In this document: positions 35,275-46,299 of the stretch, one piece after another
How the letters are laid out: every line of letters begins with the position of its first letter
Position numbering within the stretch: position 1 is the stretch's first letter
Source: Azospirillaceae bacterium
GTDB taxonomy: Bacteria > Pseudomonadota > Alphaproteobacteria > Azospirillales > Azospirillaceae
Assembly: GCA_035645145.1 (NCBI GenBank)
Contig: DASQNC010000015.1
Location: 124,001 to 188,000 of the forward strand
Length of the DNA stretch: 64,000 bases
Reading direction: 5' to 3'
The notes under the pieces: model-generated
Databases searched by the model: none
Told to the model about the DNA's origin: nothing
What the model saw: only the letters and a program-made list of their open reading frames with translations
Position numbers and translations under genes: made by a program

Positions 35275-35979
35275 TCAGGGAGTGCGGCCGAACCGCTGGT
35301 ACATCGCGTCCCGTTGGGACTCGGACATGAGCGGCCACAAGCCGTCCATGTTGGTCCGCAAATCGTCGCGCCCGCCCATGACGAGTTGGGCGTAAAGCGT
35401 GTAGGCCTGGGCGAAATCCTGCGGTACGCCACGACCGTGGACATGCATCCAGGCCAGGAGCTCCATCGCCTCGCGGTCGCCGTTGGATGCCCACTCCTGG
35501 ACGAGTGCCACGTCGGCCGCCGTCTGCTGCCGGGTTGCCACCTTCTGCGCAGCGGCACGGAACGGGCGGATCTTCTCCTGGGCCGCGCGCAACGCCTTCG
35601 CCGCCGCTTCGGCCGCCGCCTGCGCCCGCCCCTGGGCCGCCTTCGCCGCCGCGCGGTAGGGTTCCTCGGTGCTGGTCTGGCGGGAGAATTCCACCCAGTC
35701 CGTGCACCACGCCGGTGGCAGCAGGGCGGCGCAAATGTCGGCGTTCCGGGCTGCCGGCACCGTCCGCCACTCCGGGACGGAGCGGTTGCCGAACGGCATC
35801 AGCCGGGTGTCCAGCGCGGCGAACCAGTCCTGGCACCACCCCGGCCGCTCCAGGGGCATGCACGCCTGCATGTTCTGGTCGAAAGTGGCGTCGAACCATG
35901 CCTCTTCGGCCTTCGCACCGGGGGCGGCAACCCCCAGAACGGCAAGCACGGCGACGATCCGGCAGGCGGCAAGTTTCAC
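35275..35979 (-). CDS. Secreted protein with one Sel1-like repeat
   Basis: This 234-aa protein has a signal peptide (CRIVAVLAVLGVAAPGAKA), two related segments around Trp-Cys (RPGWCQDWFAALDTRLMPFG and PPAWCTDWVEFS), an Ala/Gln-rich helix (about 120-165), and one Sel1-type repeat (AMELLAWMHVHGRGVPQDFA). The GTG start at 35979 directly precedes the signal peptide and has AGAGGG upstream. I do not recognise the family. The two WC segments look like an internal duplication with paired cysteines. Confidence 0.7.
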   Translation of the reverse strand: MKLAACRIVAVLAVLGVAAPGAKAEEAWFDATFDQNMQACMPLERPGWCQDWFAALDTRLMPFGNRSVPEWRTVPAARNADICAALLPPAWCTDWVEFSRQTSTEEPYRAAAKAAQGRAQAAAEAAAKALRAAQEKIRPFRAAAQKVATRQQTAADVALVQEWASNGDREAMELLAWMHVHGRGVPQDFAQAYTLYAQLVMGGRDDLRTNMDGLWPLMSESQRDAMYQRFGRTP

Positions 35980-36178
35980 GTGACCCTCTGGTCGAAGACC
36001 AACCACAGCTTCGGCGGGCAGATTACCCAATTCGGGTAGGTCTGCCTATCCGTGCAGGAGGTCGTATCAAATGCCGGCATATATTTGGTAAAGGCCGGCG
36101 AACCTGGGGTTCCGGCGTGCCGCAACGGCATGTTTCCCCCGGCCCGCACGGAAGCTTTCCGCTGCTTCCGGCGTTAAT

Positions 36179-36197
36179 CCATCGTGGGGACCGATGG
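36179..36197 (-). terminator. Possible terminator of tRNA-Val
   Basis: CCATCG and CGATGG (6 bp, 7-nt loop) lie just 3' of the tRNA on the minus strand, followed by ATTAA. The match to a factor-independent terminator is weak. Confidence 0.3.
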
Positions 36198-36203
36198 GGG
36201 AAA

Positions 36204-36278
36204 TGGTGGGCGCGACAGGGATTGAACCTGTGACCCCATCCGTGTGAAGGATGTGCTCTCCCGCTGAGCTACGCGCCC
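36204..36278 (-). tRNA. tRNA-Val (anticodon CAC)
   Basis: Read on the minus strand, a 7-bp acceptor stem (GGGCGCG/CGCGCCC), D arm GCTC...GAGC, anticodon stem CATCC/GGATG with loop TTCACAC, and T arm ACAGG-TTCAATC-CCTGT fold into a standard cloverleaf. The anticodon CAC reads GUG (Val). The terminal CCA is encoded. A small hairpin at 36179-36197 could end transcription. Confidence 0.97.
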
Positions 36279-36372
36279 GACCGGTGGGGTGGGCGCTTGA
36301 TAGACAGTGTGCGGCGGGCTGTCAAGCCGGCCTTCACGCTGCGAGTGTCTTTCCGATGATCCGAGGCCGCCG

Positions 36373-37221
36373 ATGCGTGCGTTTCCCGTCCTGGCCGTCC
36401 TTGTCACCGTGCTCCTTCCAATCGGTTCGGCACGGGCGCGCGCCGAGGGCATGCGGCTGGACTACAACGTCTATGTGGGCGGGGTGAGCGCGGCGGCCGT
36501 GTCGTTCGAACTCCGCACCGACGGCCGGCGTTTCGCCACGGCCTCCAGCGTCAAGACCCACGGCATGATCGGCTTCCTGTTCCCGTGGGAATCGCGGTCG
36601 GAGGCGGATGGCCGGGTGGACGCGCAGCGCGGCGGGCACGCCTATCTGCCCGCGCGCAACACCGTGGCGTCGAGCTGGAACGGCAAGGCGCGCACGTTGG
36701 TGGCGCTCTACGACAATGCGGGAACCATCGTGAAGGTGGAGGAAACCCCGCCCGAGACGGACCCGCGCGAGCCGGTGCCGTCGGACCTGCGCCGGGGAAC
36801 GACGGATCTCGTGTCCGGGATCATGGGGCTTCTCGACCGAATCGCCGCCGGGGGGGCGTGCAATGGCAAGCTCCCGGTCTTCGACGGCAAACGCCGGTTC
36901 GACGTCCACCTGGCCGACGCGGGGATGGCCCACTTGAAGGCCAACCGGTGGTCCGCGTTCCAAGGCGACGCCCGGCACTGCGTGCTGCGGTTCAAGACGC
37001 TCGCGGGCAAGCCGGTCGGCGGCGAGCGGACCCGGTTCTGGAAGACGGTGGACGCCCAGGGCTTCCAGGGGTGGCCCATGTCCGTCCACATCGCCCCCGC
37101 CGGTCCGGGCGGGCGCCAAATCCCGGTCCGCCTGGAAACGGACGGGCCCCTGGGGACCATCCTGGTGAACCTCGCCTCGGTGCAGGTGCCGGCGGGGTCC
37201 GCCGCGCAAGCGGCCCGCTGA
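36373..37221 (+). CDS. DUF3108 periplasmic protein
   Basis: This 282-aa protein has a signal peptide (FPVLAVLVTVLLPIGSARARA) followed by a beta-rich domain beginning MRLDYNVYVGGVSAAAVSFE, typical of DUF3108 proteins, and RTTDLVSGIMGLLDRIA in the middle. The family is exported and of unknown function, perhaps lipid-related since its beta-barrel-like strands recall LolA-type folds (inference). The ATG at 36373 directly precedes the signal sequence. Confidence 0.8.
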   Translation: MRAFPVLAVLVTVLLPIGSARARAEGMRLDYNVYVGGVSAAAVSFELRTDGRRFATASSVKTHGMIGFLFPWESRSEADGRVDAQRGGHAYLPARNTVASSWNGKARTLVALYDNAGTIVKVEETPPETDPREPVPSDLRRGTTDLVSGIMGLLDRIAAGGACNGKLPVFDGKRRFDVHLADAGMAHLKANRWSAFQGDARHCVLRFKTLAGKPVGGERTRFWKTVDAQGFQGWPMSVHIAPAGPGGRQIPVRLETDGPLGTILVNLASVQVPAGSAAQAAR

Positions 37222-37244
37222 ACCAACCCGGCGCGAAGGCCGGC

Positions 37245-37928
37245 TCAGGCGGTCCCGAGCCGGGCCAGTGCGGCGGGCAGCTCATCGAACCGTTCGATCA
37301 CGGCATCCGCCCCCAGATCCGCGATCGGCATGCGCGGATAGCCGTAGGCGACCGCCACCGCCGCGGTGCCCGTGGCTTTGGCGACCGCCACGTCATGGGC
37401 ATTGTCGCCCACCATGGCGCTCCGGTCGGCATCCGCACCGAGACGGTCCAGGACCCAGCGGAGATGCCGCCCATCCGGTTTCCGGAAGGGCAGGCTGTCA
37501 CCGCCCGCCACCGCATCGAAGAAGCGGTCCAACCCAAGGGACCGGAGGACGGTTCGCGTGACGCGTTCCGGCTTGTTGGTGCAAAGCCCGAGACGCAGGC
37601 CCGCGGCCTTCAGGGATTCCAGCGTGGCTTCCACCCCGGGGTAGACCGAGTCCGGTGCGGCGGCGCGGGCATCGTAGATCTCGATGAAGCGCCCGAGGAC
37701 CGGCCCACGGGCCCCGTCCACGAGGGCGGGTCCGGTCGCCGCGAAGGCCCGTGCAAGAAGTGCCGCGGATCCGTCGCCGATCATCTGCTTCACCGCGTCG
37801 AGCGGCAGGTGCGGGCGGCCGTGTTCGGCCAGCAGTGCGTTCAGGGCGGCGGCGATATCCGGGGCACTGTCGATCAGGGTGCCGTCCAGGTCGAAGACGA
37901 CGGCATTCATTCGACCGAATCCAGGCAT
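37245..37928 (-). CDS. gph: Phosphoglycolate phosphatase (HAD family)
   Basis: This 227-aa HAD phosphatase has motif I VVFDLDGTLIDSAPDIAAAL, motif II CTNKPE, the Lys in FRKPDGRHL, and motif IV MVGDNAHDVAVAKA. It probably removes phosphate from 2-phosphoglycolate, formed by oxygenation of RuBP or DNA repair. The ATG at 37928 has AGAGG at good spacing; an internal ATG six codons later (37910) starts exactly at the conserved core and lacks one. It is divergent from glmU. Confidence 0.9.
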   Translation of the reverse strand: MPGFGRMNAVVFDLDGTLIDSAPDIAAALNALLAEHGRPHLPLDAVKQMIGDGSAALLARAFAATGPALVDGARGPVLGRFIEIYDARAAAPDSVYPGVEATLESLKAAGLRLGLCTNKPERVTRTVLRSLGLDRFFDAVAGGDSLPFRKPDGRHLRWVLDRLGADADRSAMVGDNAHDVAVAKATGTAAVAVAYGYPRMPIADLGADAVIERFDELPAALARLGTA

Positions 37929-38150
37929 CACAACCTCTTCGCCACGGAGGGCGCCATTTCCGCCATTCCGCCCCAGGGGGCAAGCGGGTCCAACGCCGGC
38001 TCGGGCGACCGGTTCCGCGCGGCCCGTAACCTTCGGGTGAGGTCCGCCCGTGCAACCCGGTGTCACAAAAGTTGACTTTCATGCCTGCATGGCGGTGTGG
38101 CAGGAAATATCCGTGGAATCCAATGTTGTTATGCGAGCTCGACAACCGAA

Positions 38151-39521
38151 ATGAGCGCTGAAATGGGCGCGCGCCAACTGGCCTGCGTCGTCCTTGCCGC
38201 CGGCAAGGGCACGCGCATGATGTCGGACTTGCCGAAGGTCCTTCACCGGATCGCCCACCGGCCGATGGTGAACCATGTGCTGGCTGCCGTGGAGCCGTTG
38301 CGGCCCGACCGGCTGGTCGTCGTGGTCGGTCCCAACATGGAGTCGGTCGCGGCGGCCGTGGCGCCCGCCCGGACCGCCGTGCAGACCCAGCAGCGCGGAA
38401 CCGCCGATGCCTTGAAGGCCGCGCAGGCGGAACTGAATGGATTCGCGGGCGATGTCCTGGTGCTCTTCGGCGATACGCCGCTTCTGACCACCGAAACCCT
38501 TTCGCGCATGGTGGAGGCCCGGCGCGGTCCGGACGATCCCGCGGTGGTTGTCGCGGGAATGCGGCCCATCGACCCCGGTCACTACGGCCGCCTGATCCTG
38601 GCGCCCGACGGCAGCCTGGCCCGGATCGTCGAGCATGCCGATGCCGATGCCGACGAGCGGTCGGTCGGCTTGTGCAACGGCGGCATCATGGCGTTCGACG
38701 GGGCGCGGATGTGGTCGTTGCTGGACCGCGTCGGCAACGACAACGCCAAGGGCGAGTACTACCTGACCGACGTGGTCGGCATCGCCCGCGCCGACGGCCA
38801 CCGTTGCGCCGTCGTCGAGGCCGACGAGGAGGAGGTCCTGGGCATCAACAGCCGTGCCGAACTCGCCGGTGCGGAAAAGCTGATGCAGCGGCGCCTGCGG
38901 CTGGCCCATATGGCGGCCGGTGCCACCCTGGTCGATCCCGACACGGTCCACTTCGCCTACGACACGCGGCTCGGCCGCGACGTGGTGGTCGGGCCGAACG
39001 TCGTCTTCGCTCCGGGGGTGGAGGTTGGCGACCGGGTCGAGATCCGGCCCTTCTGCCACTTCGAAGGGGTTCGGATCGCCGAGGGCGCGGAAGTCGGGCC
39101 GTTCGCCCGCCTGCGCCCCGGTACCGAGGTTGGGCCCGGCGTCCACATCGGCAACTTCGTCGAGCTCAAGAACACCCAGGTCGGGCCGGGTGCCAAGATC
39201 AACCACCTGTCCTACATGGGCGACGCCACCATCGGGGCGCGGGCCAACGTCGGCGCGGGTGCCATCACCTGCAACTACGACGGCTTCATGAAGTACCGGA
39301 CCGAAATCGGCGCCGGTGCCTTCGTGGGCACCAATTCCTCGCTCGTGGCACCGGTGCGGCTCGCCGACGGGGCCTATGTGGGGGCCGGCAGCGTGGTGGT
39401 GCGCGACGTCGCGGCGGACGCGCTCGCGGTGGCCCGCGGGCAGCAGGTGGAGAAGCCCGGCTGGGCGCGCGCCTTCCGCGAGCGCAAGGCGGCGGAAAAA
39501 GCCGGAAAAGCCAACAAATAA
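38151..39521 (+). CDS. glmU: Bifunctional UDP-GlcNAc pyrophosphorylase / GlcN-1-P acetyltransferase
   Basis: This 456-aa enzyme performs the last two steps to UDP-GlcNAc, precursor of peptidoglycan and LPS. The N-terminal uridyltransferase has LAAGKGTRMMSDLPKVLH; the C-terminal left-handed beta-helix of hexapeptide repeats begins near residue 240 and carries YDTRLGRDVVVGPNVVF and the acetyl-transfer His in AKINHLSYMGDATIG. The start is placed at 38151; 38163 is an alternative and no clear ribosome site decides. It is followed at 34 bp by glmS. Confidence 0.95.
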   Translation: MSAEMGARQLACVVLAAGKGTRMMSDLPKVLHRIAHRPMVNHVLAAVEPLRPDRLVVVVGPNMESVAAAVAPARTAVQTQQRGTADALKAAQAELNGFAGDVLVLFGDTPLLTTETLSRMVEARRGPDDPAVVVAGMRPIDPGHYGRLILAPDGSLARIVEHADADADERSVGLCNGGIMAFDGARMWSLLDRVGNDNAKGEYYLTDVVGIARADGHRCAVVEADEEEVLGINSRAELAGAEKLMQRRLRLAHMAAGATLVDPDTVHFAYDTRLGRDVVVGPNVVFAPGVEVGDRVEIRPFCHFEGVRIAEGAEVGPFARLRPGTEVGPGVHIGNFVELKNTQVGPGAKINHLSYMGDATIGARANVGAGAITCNYDGFMKYRTEIGAGAFVGTNSSLVAPVRLADGAYVGAGSVVVRDVAADALAVARGQQVEKPGWARAFRERKAAEKAGKANK

Positions 39522-39555
39522 AGCCAACAAATAAGGCAGAGGGGAGCGGACGGCC

Positions 39556-41379
<1,824 letters not shown>

Positions 41380-41644
41380 CGGCAGGGCCGTGGCCCCATT
41401 CGAGGGCAAGGTCCGGTCCAGGCGATGCGGCCGGTCCCAGGGCCGTGCGCCTCATCCAGCCAAATAGTTCGGCCCAGCCATGCAGACGTTGGTTCTAGCG
41501 GCACGGATAACGTTTGGCTAATATCTGGGCCGTAATTATCGTGGAACGTGTGCACTCTCCCGCCCAATCATCCTACTGGCCCATGCTCGGTCGCCTGCGG
41601 CAATGCTGGATGGTAAGCGCTGATGGAATATCCGGCCGGACCAG

Positions 41645-44506
41645 ATGAGACCGAGCTTCCTGAAAAAAATCTCCAACCTGGGGGGGCGCACCCTTCTGGT
41701 GGCTTTCGGTGTGGCCGCCCTGGTCGCAGTGACCGGGCAATTCGCCTACGGTCTCTACACCAGTCGGCAGCAGGCGCTTGATACGGCGGCGCAAACGACG
41801 GAAAGGCTCACCTGGGCCCTGGCCGATCGCACCAGCATCGGTTTTGCCGCGATCGATACCGCCTTGTTGGCGACGGTCGCACACCTCGAAACCCTGCAGA
41901 CCACCGGACTTACGCCGGGACCGGACCTCAAGGCGGCCCTGCGCAGCGGCGTGCGGGCACTGCCGTTCCTGCGCCGCCTCAGCCTCATCGACGAGGCGGG
42001 CCGGGTCGTGGAGACCTCCCAGGACGAACCCGCCCCCAATGTAAGTGTCGCCGACCGGGACTATTTCAAGGCGCAGATCGAACGCGATGCGGGCCTTTTC
42101 ATCGGTGCCGTTGCCAGGAGCCGCGTGGATGGCCGGTCGTTCATAAGTCTTTCGCGGCGCCTGGTTCATCCCGACGGCCGGTTTGCCGGTGTTCTCGCCG
42201 CCGTGGTCGATGCGGCGGAATTCCAAGCCTCCTACGGTGCCCTCCAGGTCGGTCCCGGCGGATCCGTGACCGTCATCCGGGCGGACGGGATCATCTTCTT
42301 CCGGCACCCGCACAACGAGGATTTCATCGGGCGGTCCCTGGCCGGCGAGTCGTTTTTCCGAGAGCACTTGGGGGTTCGGCCGTCCGGCACCTTCCGCACC
42401 GTGGTAACGGCCACCGACAGTGTGGACCGCATCACCTCCTACCGTCGCCTCGAGCAGTTTCCTCTCGTGGTCGGGGTCGGGGTGGCCGTCGACGATGCCC
42501 TGGCGAATTGGTACCGCGATGCGGTCGAGCTGGCCTGGGCCTGGGTGGCCATGACCGTCACCTTGGGGATCTTCCTGGCGCTGCTTCTTGTCGAAGGCCA
42601 GCGGCAGAAACGGGCCAATTCGCTCGTGCGTCAGAGCGAAGCCCGTTATCGCCTGCTGGCCGAGAATGCCACCGACCTGATCGAGCGCCGGGACCTGAAC
42701 GGCAAACGCCTCTACGTCTCCCCGAGCGCGCGGGAAGTCCTGGGCTATACGCCGGAGGAAATGCTCGCTTCCCCACCGTTTTCGCTCGTCCATCCGGACG
42801 ATGCCTCCATGCTGCGCAGTGCGTTCGGCGAACTGGTCTCCCGTGGCGGGCGGCGGGCCGCGCGGTGCCGGATCCGGCACAAGGACGGTCGGTGGGTCTG
42901 GGTGGAGACGGCCGGGCGGGTTGTGCGCGACCCGGACACGGGAACGCCGGTCGAAGTGGTCTGCGTGGCACGCGACATCACGGGGCAAGTGGCCTTCGAG
43001 GAGCAATTGGCCATCGCCAGACGCGAGGCCGAAGCGGCCAGCCGGGCCAAGTCCGACTTTTTGGCCACGATGAGCCATGAGTTGCGGACCCCGCTGAACG
43101 CCGTCATCGGGTTCTCCGAACTCCTGCTCAGCACGCCGCTCAACGCCGAACAGCAGCGCTATGTGCTGTACCAGCGTGATGCCGGCCGGGGCTTGCTCCT
43201 GCTGATCGGCGACATTCTGGATTTCTCGAAGATCGAGGCCGGCCAGCTCGACCTCGACGAGACGGACTTCGATACCCGCCACTTGGTCGAGGGGTGCCGC
43301 GCACTCGTCGCCCATGCCGCCGAGTCGAAGGGCCTTACAGTCACCGCCCGCGTGGACGAGGACGTGCCTGCGATCCTGCGGGGCGATGCGATGCGGATAC
43401 GCCAGATCGCGCTGAATTTCCTGTCCAACGCCGTCAAGTTCACCGACAGCGGCTCCGTGTCCGTGATCGTGACCCGGTTGCCCGGTGGCGTCGGGGTGCG
43501 GCTCGCGGTTTCCGACACCGGACGGGGAATTCCGGCTTCCAGGCTCGGGGATTTGTTCCACGACTTCAGCCAGGTCGAGCGAACCGGTACGAAGGGCGAG
43601 GGGGGTACGGGCCTGGGGCTTGCCATCAGCCGGCGGCTGGCCGAGCGCATGGGCGGGTCCGTCGGGGTGACGAGCGTGCAGGGCGCCGGCTCGACATTCT
43701 GGGCCGACCTGCCGCTGTCCGAAGGGGCGCCCGACCGTGTGGTGCGCAAGGTCAAGACCGGAACCGCCCCGGAACAGGCGCTCCGGATCCTGCTTGCGGA
43801 GGATGTCGAGCCGAACCGGCTGCTGGCAACCCGTGTGCTGGAGCAGGCGGGGCACACGGTCGTCGCGGTGGCAAACGGACAGGACGCGGTGGCCGCCGCC
43901 GCCCAGGGCGGCTTCGACGTGCTGGTGCTCGACGTGCAAATGCCCGTCCTGGACGGTGTCGAGGCGGCGCGCCGGATCCGCGCCCTGGGGCACGGCCCCG
44001 GCGAGGTGCCGATCCTTGCGCTGACCGCCAATGCCTTGGCCTCGGAGGTCGAGCGCTGCCGGGCCGCAGGTATGGACGGGCACATGGCCAAGCCGTTCGA
44101 GCCATCGGCCCTGGTGGCGCGTGTCCACGAGCTGGCCCGTAAGGACGGGGTCCGCATGGCGGCTGCCCCGCCCGCCCCGGGAGTGGCCAACGGCCGGTTC
44201 GATGAACTCCGGGAGCTGCTGGGGGAGGAGGGGCTGCTGGATTTCATCCACACCTCCGCCGAGGGGCTTCTGCGACAGGCGATGGTATTGGATGCGGCGT
44301 CTGTCCTGGAGGATGTGCGCCTTGCTGCCCATGCGGTGGTGTCGCTGGCGGGAGGCGCGGGTCTGAACGCGCTGTTGGCGCGGGCGCGTGCCCTGATGAA
44401 CCATCCCGGCGAGGACTGGGCCGAGGAGGCGCAGGCACTTGCCGAGGATGCCCGCCAGGGTGCGGAGATCATTCTCGCCAGGATGTCGGCACCGGTCCCA
44501 AGCTGA
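41645..44506 (+). CDS. Hybrid sensor histidine kinase (dCache-PAS-HisKA-HATPase-REC-HPt-like)
   Basis: This 953-aa membrane kinase has two membrane helices (about 15-37 and 298-320) enclosing a periplasmic double-Cache sensor (VSVADRDYFKAQ is typical), a PAS domain (about 335-450), HisKA with His478 in MSHELRTPLN, HATPase (NFLSNAVKFTD, DTGRGIP, GTGLGLAISRRLAER), and a receiver with Asp763 in LVLDVQMP. The last 110 residues form a helical HPt-like domain with His896 in AAHAVVSLAGGAG; the Lys normally two to three residues after the His is not there. The signal sensed is unknown. No partner response regulator gene lies next to it. Confidence 0.93.
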   Translation: MRPSFLKKISNLGGRTLLVAFGVAALVAVTGQFAYGLYTSRQQALDTAAQTTERLTWALADRTSIGFAAIDTALLATVAHLETLQTTGLTPGPDLKAALRSGVRALPFLRRLSLIDEAGRVVETSQDEPAPNVSVADRDYFKAQIERDAGLFIGAVARSRVDGRSFISLSRRLVHPDGRFAGVLAAVVDAAEFQASYGALQVGPGGSVTVIRADGIIFFRHPHNEDFIGRSLAGESFFREHLGVRPSGTFRTVVTATDSVDRITSYRRLEQFPLVVGVGVAVDDALANWYRDAVELAWAWVAMTVTLGIFLALLLVEGQRQKRANSLVRQSEARYRLLAENATDLIERRDLNGKRLYVSPSAREVLGYTPEEMLASPPFSLVHPDDASMLRSAFGELVSRGGRRAARCRIRHKDGRWVWVETAGRVVRDPDTGTPVEVVCVARDITGQVAFEEQLAIARREAEAASRAKSDFLATMSHELRTPLNAVIGFSELLLSTPLNAEQQRYVLYQRDAGRGLLLLIGDILDFSKIEAGQLDLDETDFDTRHLVEGCRALVAHAAESKGLTVTARVDEDVPAILRGDAMRIRQIALNFLSNAVKFTDSGSVSVIVTRLPGGVGVRLAVSDTGRGIPASRLGDLFHDFSQVERTGTKGEGGTGLGLAISRRLAERMGGSVGVTSVQGAGSTFWADLPLSEGAPDRVVRKVKTGTAPEQALRILLAEDVEPNRLLATRVLEQAGHTVVAVANGQDAVAAAAQGGFDVLVLDVQMPVLDGVEAARRIRALGHGPGEVPILALTANALASEVERCRAAGMDGHMAKPFEPSALVARVHELARKDGVRMAAAPPAPGVANGRFDELRELLGEEGLLDFIHTSAEGLLRQAMVLDAASVLEDVRLAAHAVVSLAGGAGLNALLARARALMNHPGEDWAEEAQALAEDARQGAEIILARMSAPVPS

Positions 44507-44612
44507 CGGACGTTCCAAGTTGACGGCCGGGGTGGACTGCCGCGCGGCCGTCCCGGCGCAAGGCGGTCCGCTTGCCCATGGCACGCGTTTCGTGTTCATG
44601 CGTTAAGCGGAC

Positions 44613-45101
44613 ATGGAAGATTTCCTCCGCTTGGCAACGATGGCCGTGGTCGGCGTCGGCACGGCTGGCCTGATGGCATTGTCCATCGGGTTCATCGGCC
44701 TTGCGGGCTACAATGTCCTGTCCGCGATTTTCCTGGGCGAGCATGTTCTTGCGAACATGCTGGAGGCCGTCGGGCTGACGGTCGTGGCGCTTGCGGTGTT
44801 CGACGTCGGCAAGTTCCTTTTCGAGGAGGAGCTGCTGCGCAACCGCGAGCTGCGGTCCTCGGTCGAGGCCCGGCGCACCCTGACCAAGTTCATGACCATC
44901 ATCATCATCGCGGTCAGCCTGGAAGCGCTGGTCTATGTGTTCGAAGCGCATCAGGCCCACATGTCCGACCTCCTTTATCCGGCAATCCTGCTGGCGGTCA
45001 CGGCCCTGCTGATCGCGGCCGTGGCCTTCCACCAGTACTATTCGCGCGGGGCCGAGGCCGTCCCGCGTGGCGTCCCCGACGATCCGGGAGGTGAAGGGTG
45101 A
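44613..45101 (+). CDS. Conserved four-helix membrane protein, unknown function
   Basis: This 162-aa protein has four predicted membrane helices (about 7-34, 48-66, 96-112 and 118-142) and a conserved-looking loop VFDVGKFLFEEELLRNRELR with SSVEARRTLTKFMTIIIIAV. I do not recognise a functional family. The stop overlaps the trehalose-phosphatase GTG start (GTGA), so the two are translationally coupled. An operon with the kinase 106 bp upstream is possible. Confidence 0.75.
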   Translation: MEDFLRLATMAVVGVGTAGLMALSIGFIGLAGYNVLSAIFLGEHVLANMLEAVGLTVVALAVFDVGKFLFEEELLRNRELRSSVEARRTLTKFMTIIIIAVSLEALVYVFEAHQAHMSDLLYPAILLAVTALLIAAVAFHQYYSRGAEAVPRGVPDDPGGEG

Positions 45102-45877
45102 GTGATGTTCCGTTGCTGTGGGACCGTCTTGCGGAATTGGAAGCCCGATTGTCCGGCCGGCGTCCCGCGTTGTTCCTGGACTATGACGGAACCCTGACAC
45201 CGATTGTCAGCACTCCGGAAGCGGCGCACCTGCCTGCCGAAGCGCGGGCGGCATTGGTTGCTGTGGCCCGCCGCTGGCCCGTGGGCCTCGTCAGTGGACG
45301 CGACCTCGCCGACCTGCGGGCACGGGTTGGAATTGACGGGGTGTCGTATGCGGGGAGCCACGGTTTCGACATCGTCACGGCCGATGGCCGGCGCTTCCAG
45401 AAGGGGGATACCCATGCGCCGGACCTGACGGCGGCCGCCGCGGCTTTGCGTACGGCTCTCGCCCCGGTCGAGGGGGCGTTGGTCGAGGCCAAGCGCTTTT
45501 CGGTGGCCGCCCACACCCGGAATGTCGAGGCCGAAGCCAAGCCGAGGGTGGCTGCCGCCGTGCGCACCATCGCGGGGGACCAGTCCCGTCTGAAGGTGAA
45601 TCCGGGCAAGGAAGTCTACGAGGTCCAGCCGGCCGTGCCGTGGGACAAGGGGCGTGCGGTCCTGCATCTGCTGGACGTGTTGGGCCTGGATGCGCCGGAC
45701 GTGCTGCCGGTGTTCGTCGGCGACGACCGGACCGACGAGGATGCGTTCGCCGCCTTGCAGGGGCGCGGCGTGGGCGTTCTGGTGGCGGATGCCCCTCGGC
45801 CGACGGCGGCCACCTACCGCGTCACCGATTCTGCCGACACCGTGCGGTTCCTACGTTGGCTGGACACCCGCATCTGA
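45098..45877 (+). CDS. otsB: Trehalose-6-phosphate phosphatase
   Basis: This 259-aa HAD-type phosphatase has LFLDYDGTLTPIVSTPEAA, SGRDLADLR, SHGFDI and GDDRTDEDAFAAL, all typical of OtsB. It would release free trehalose, an osmoprotectant, from trehalose-6-phosphate. The GTG at 45098 is preceded by GGGAGG and overlaps the stop of the membrane-protein gene. The synthase otsA is not in the window. Confidence 0.93.
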   Translation: MSDVPLLWDRLAELEARLSGRRPALFLDYDGTLTPIVSTPEAAHLPAEARAALVAVARRWPVGLVSGRDLADLRARVGIDGVSYAGSHGFDIVTADGRRFQKGDTHAPDLTAAAAALRTALAPVEGALVEAKRFSVAAHTRNVEAEAKPRVAAAVRTIAGDQSRLKVNPGKEVYEVQPAVPWDKGRAVLHLLDVLGLDAPDVLPVFVGDDRTDEDAFAALQGRGVGVLVADAPRPTAATYRVTDSADTVRFLRWLDTRI

Positions 45878-45972
45878 CCGGGGCCAAAGCCGGGGAATGG
45901 GAAACCTCCGGCTTGCCGGCATGTTCTCGGAAATGGGGAAACCCGACCGCGTTATGGTGGGAGGAGCAAGCC

Positions 45973-46275
45973 GTGGACGGTTACGTGGACGATCGAATTC
46001 GCCAGCGGGCCTACGAGATCTGGGAGCGGGAAGGGCGCCCGGAGGGACGGGAGCAGGACCATTGGAAACTGGCGAGCGAGGAGATCGCGATCGAGGACAA
46101 TATCGGCCAGACGCTGAAACCCAATCCGTCCCGCGGGCCCGATGATACGGCCCGGCGTTCGTCACCGGTCGAGCCGCTGATATCGGCCGAGAACCAGGGA
46201 GAAGGGATCGGGCCGAGTGTCGTTCAAGACGACCAGCCTTTGCCCCGACCCCGAGGTGCGCGCCGCAAAGGCTGA
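45973..46275 (+). CDS. DUF2934 small protein
   Basis: This 100-aa protein begins with GTG, which has GGGAGGAG five bases upstream. The N-terminal half DDRIRQRAYEIWEREGRPEG with REQDHWKLASEEIA is the DUF2934 motif (Trp, Glu-Gly-Arg, DHW). The rest is Pro/Ser-rich and probably unstructured. Its function is unknown; DUF2934 proteins are common in alphaproteobacteria, often near stress genes. Confidence 0.8.
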   Translation: MDGYVDDRIRQRAYEIWEREGRPEGREQDHWKLASEEIAIEDNIGQTLKPNPSRGPDDTARRSSPVEPLISAENQGEGIGPSVVQDDQPLPRPRGARRKG

Positions 46276-46299
46276 AGCGGCGCAATCCGGCGGCAGGTG

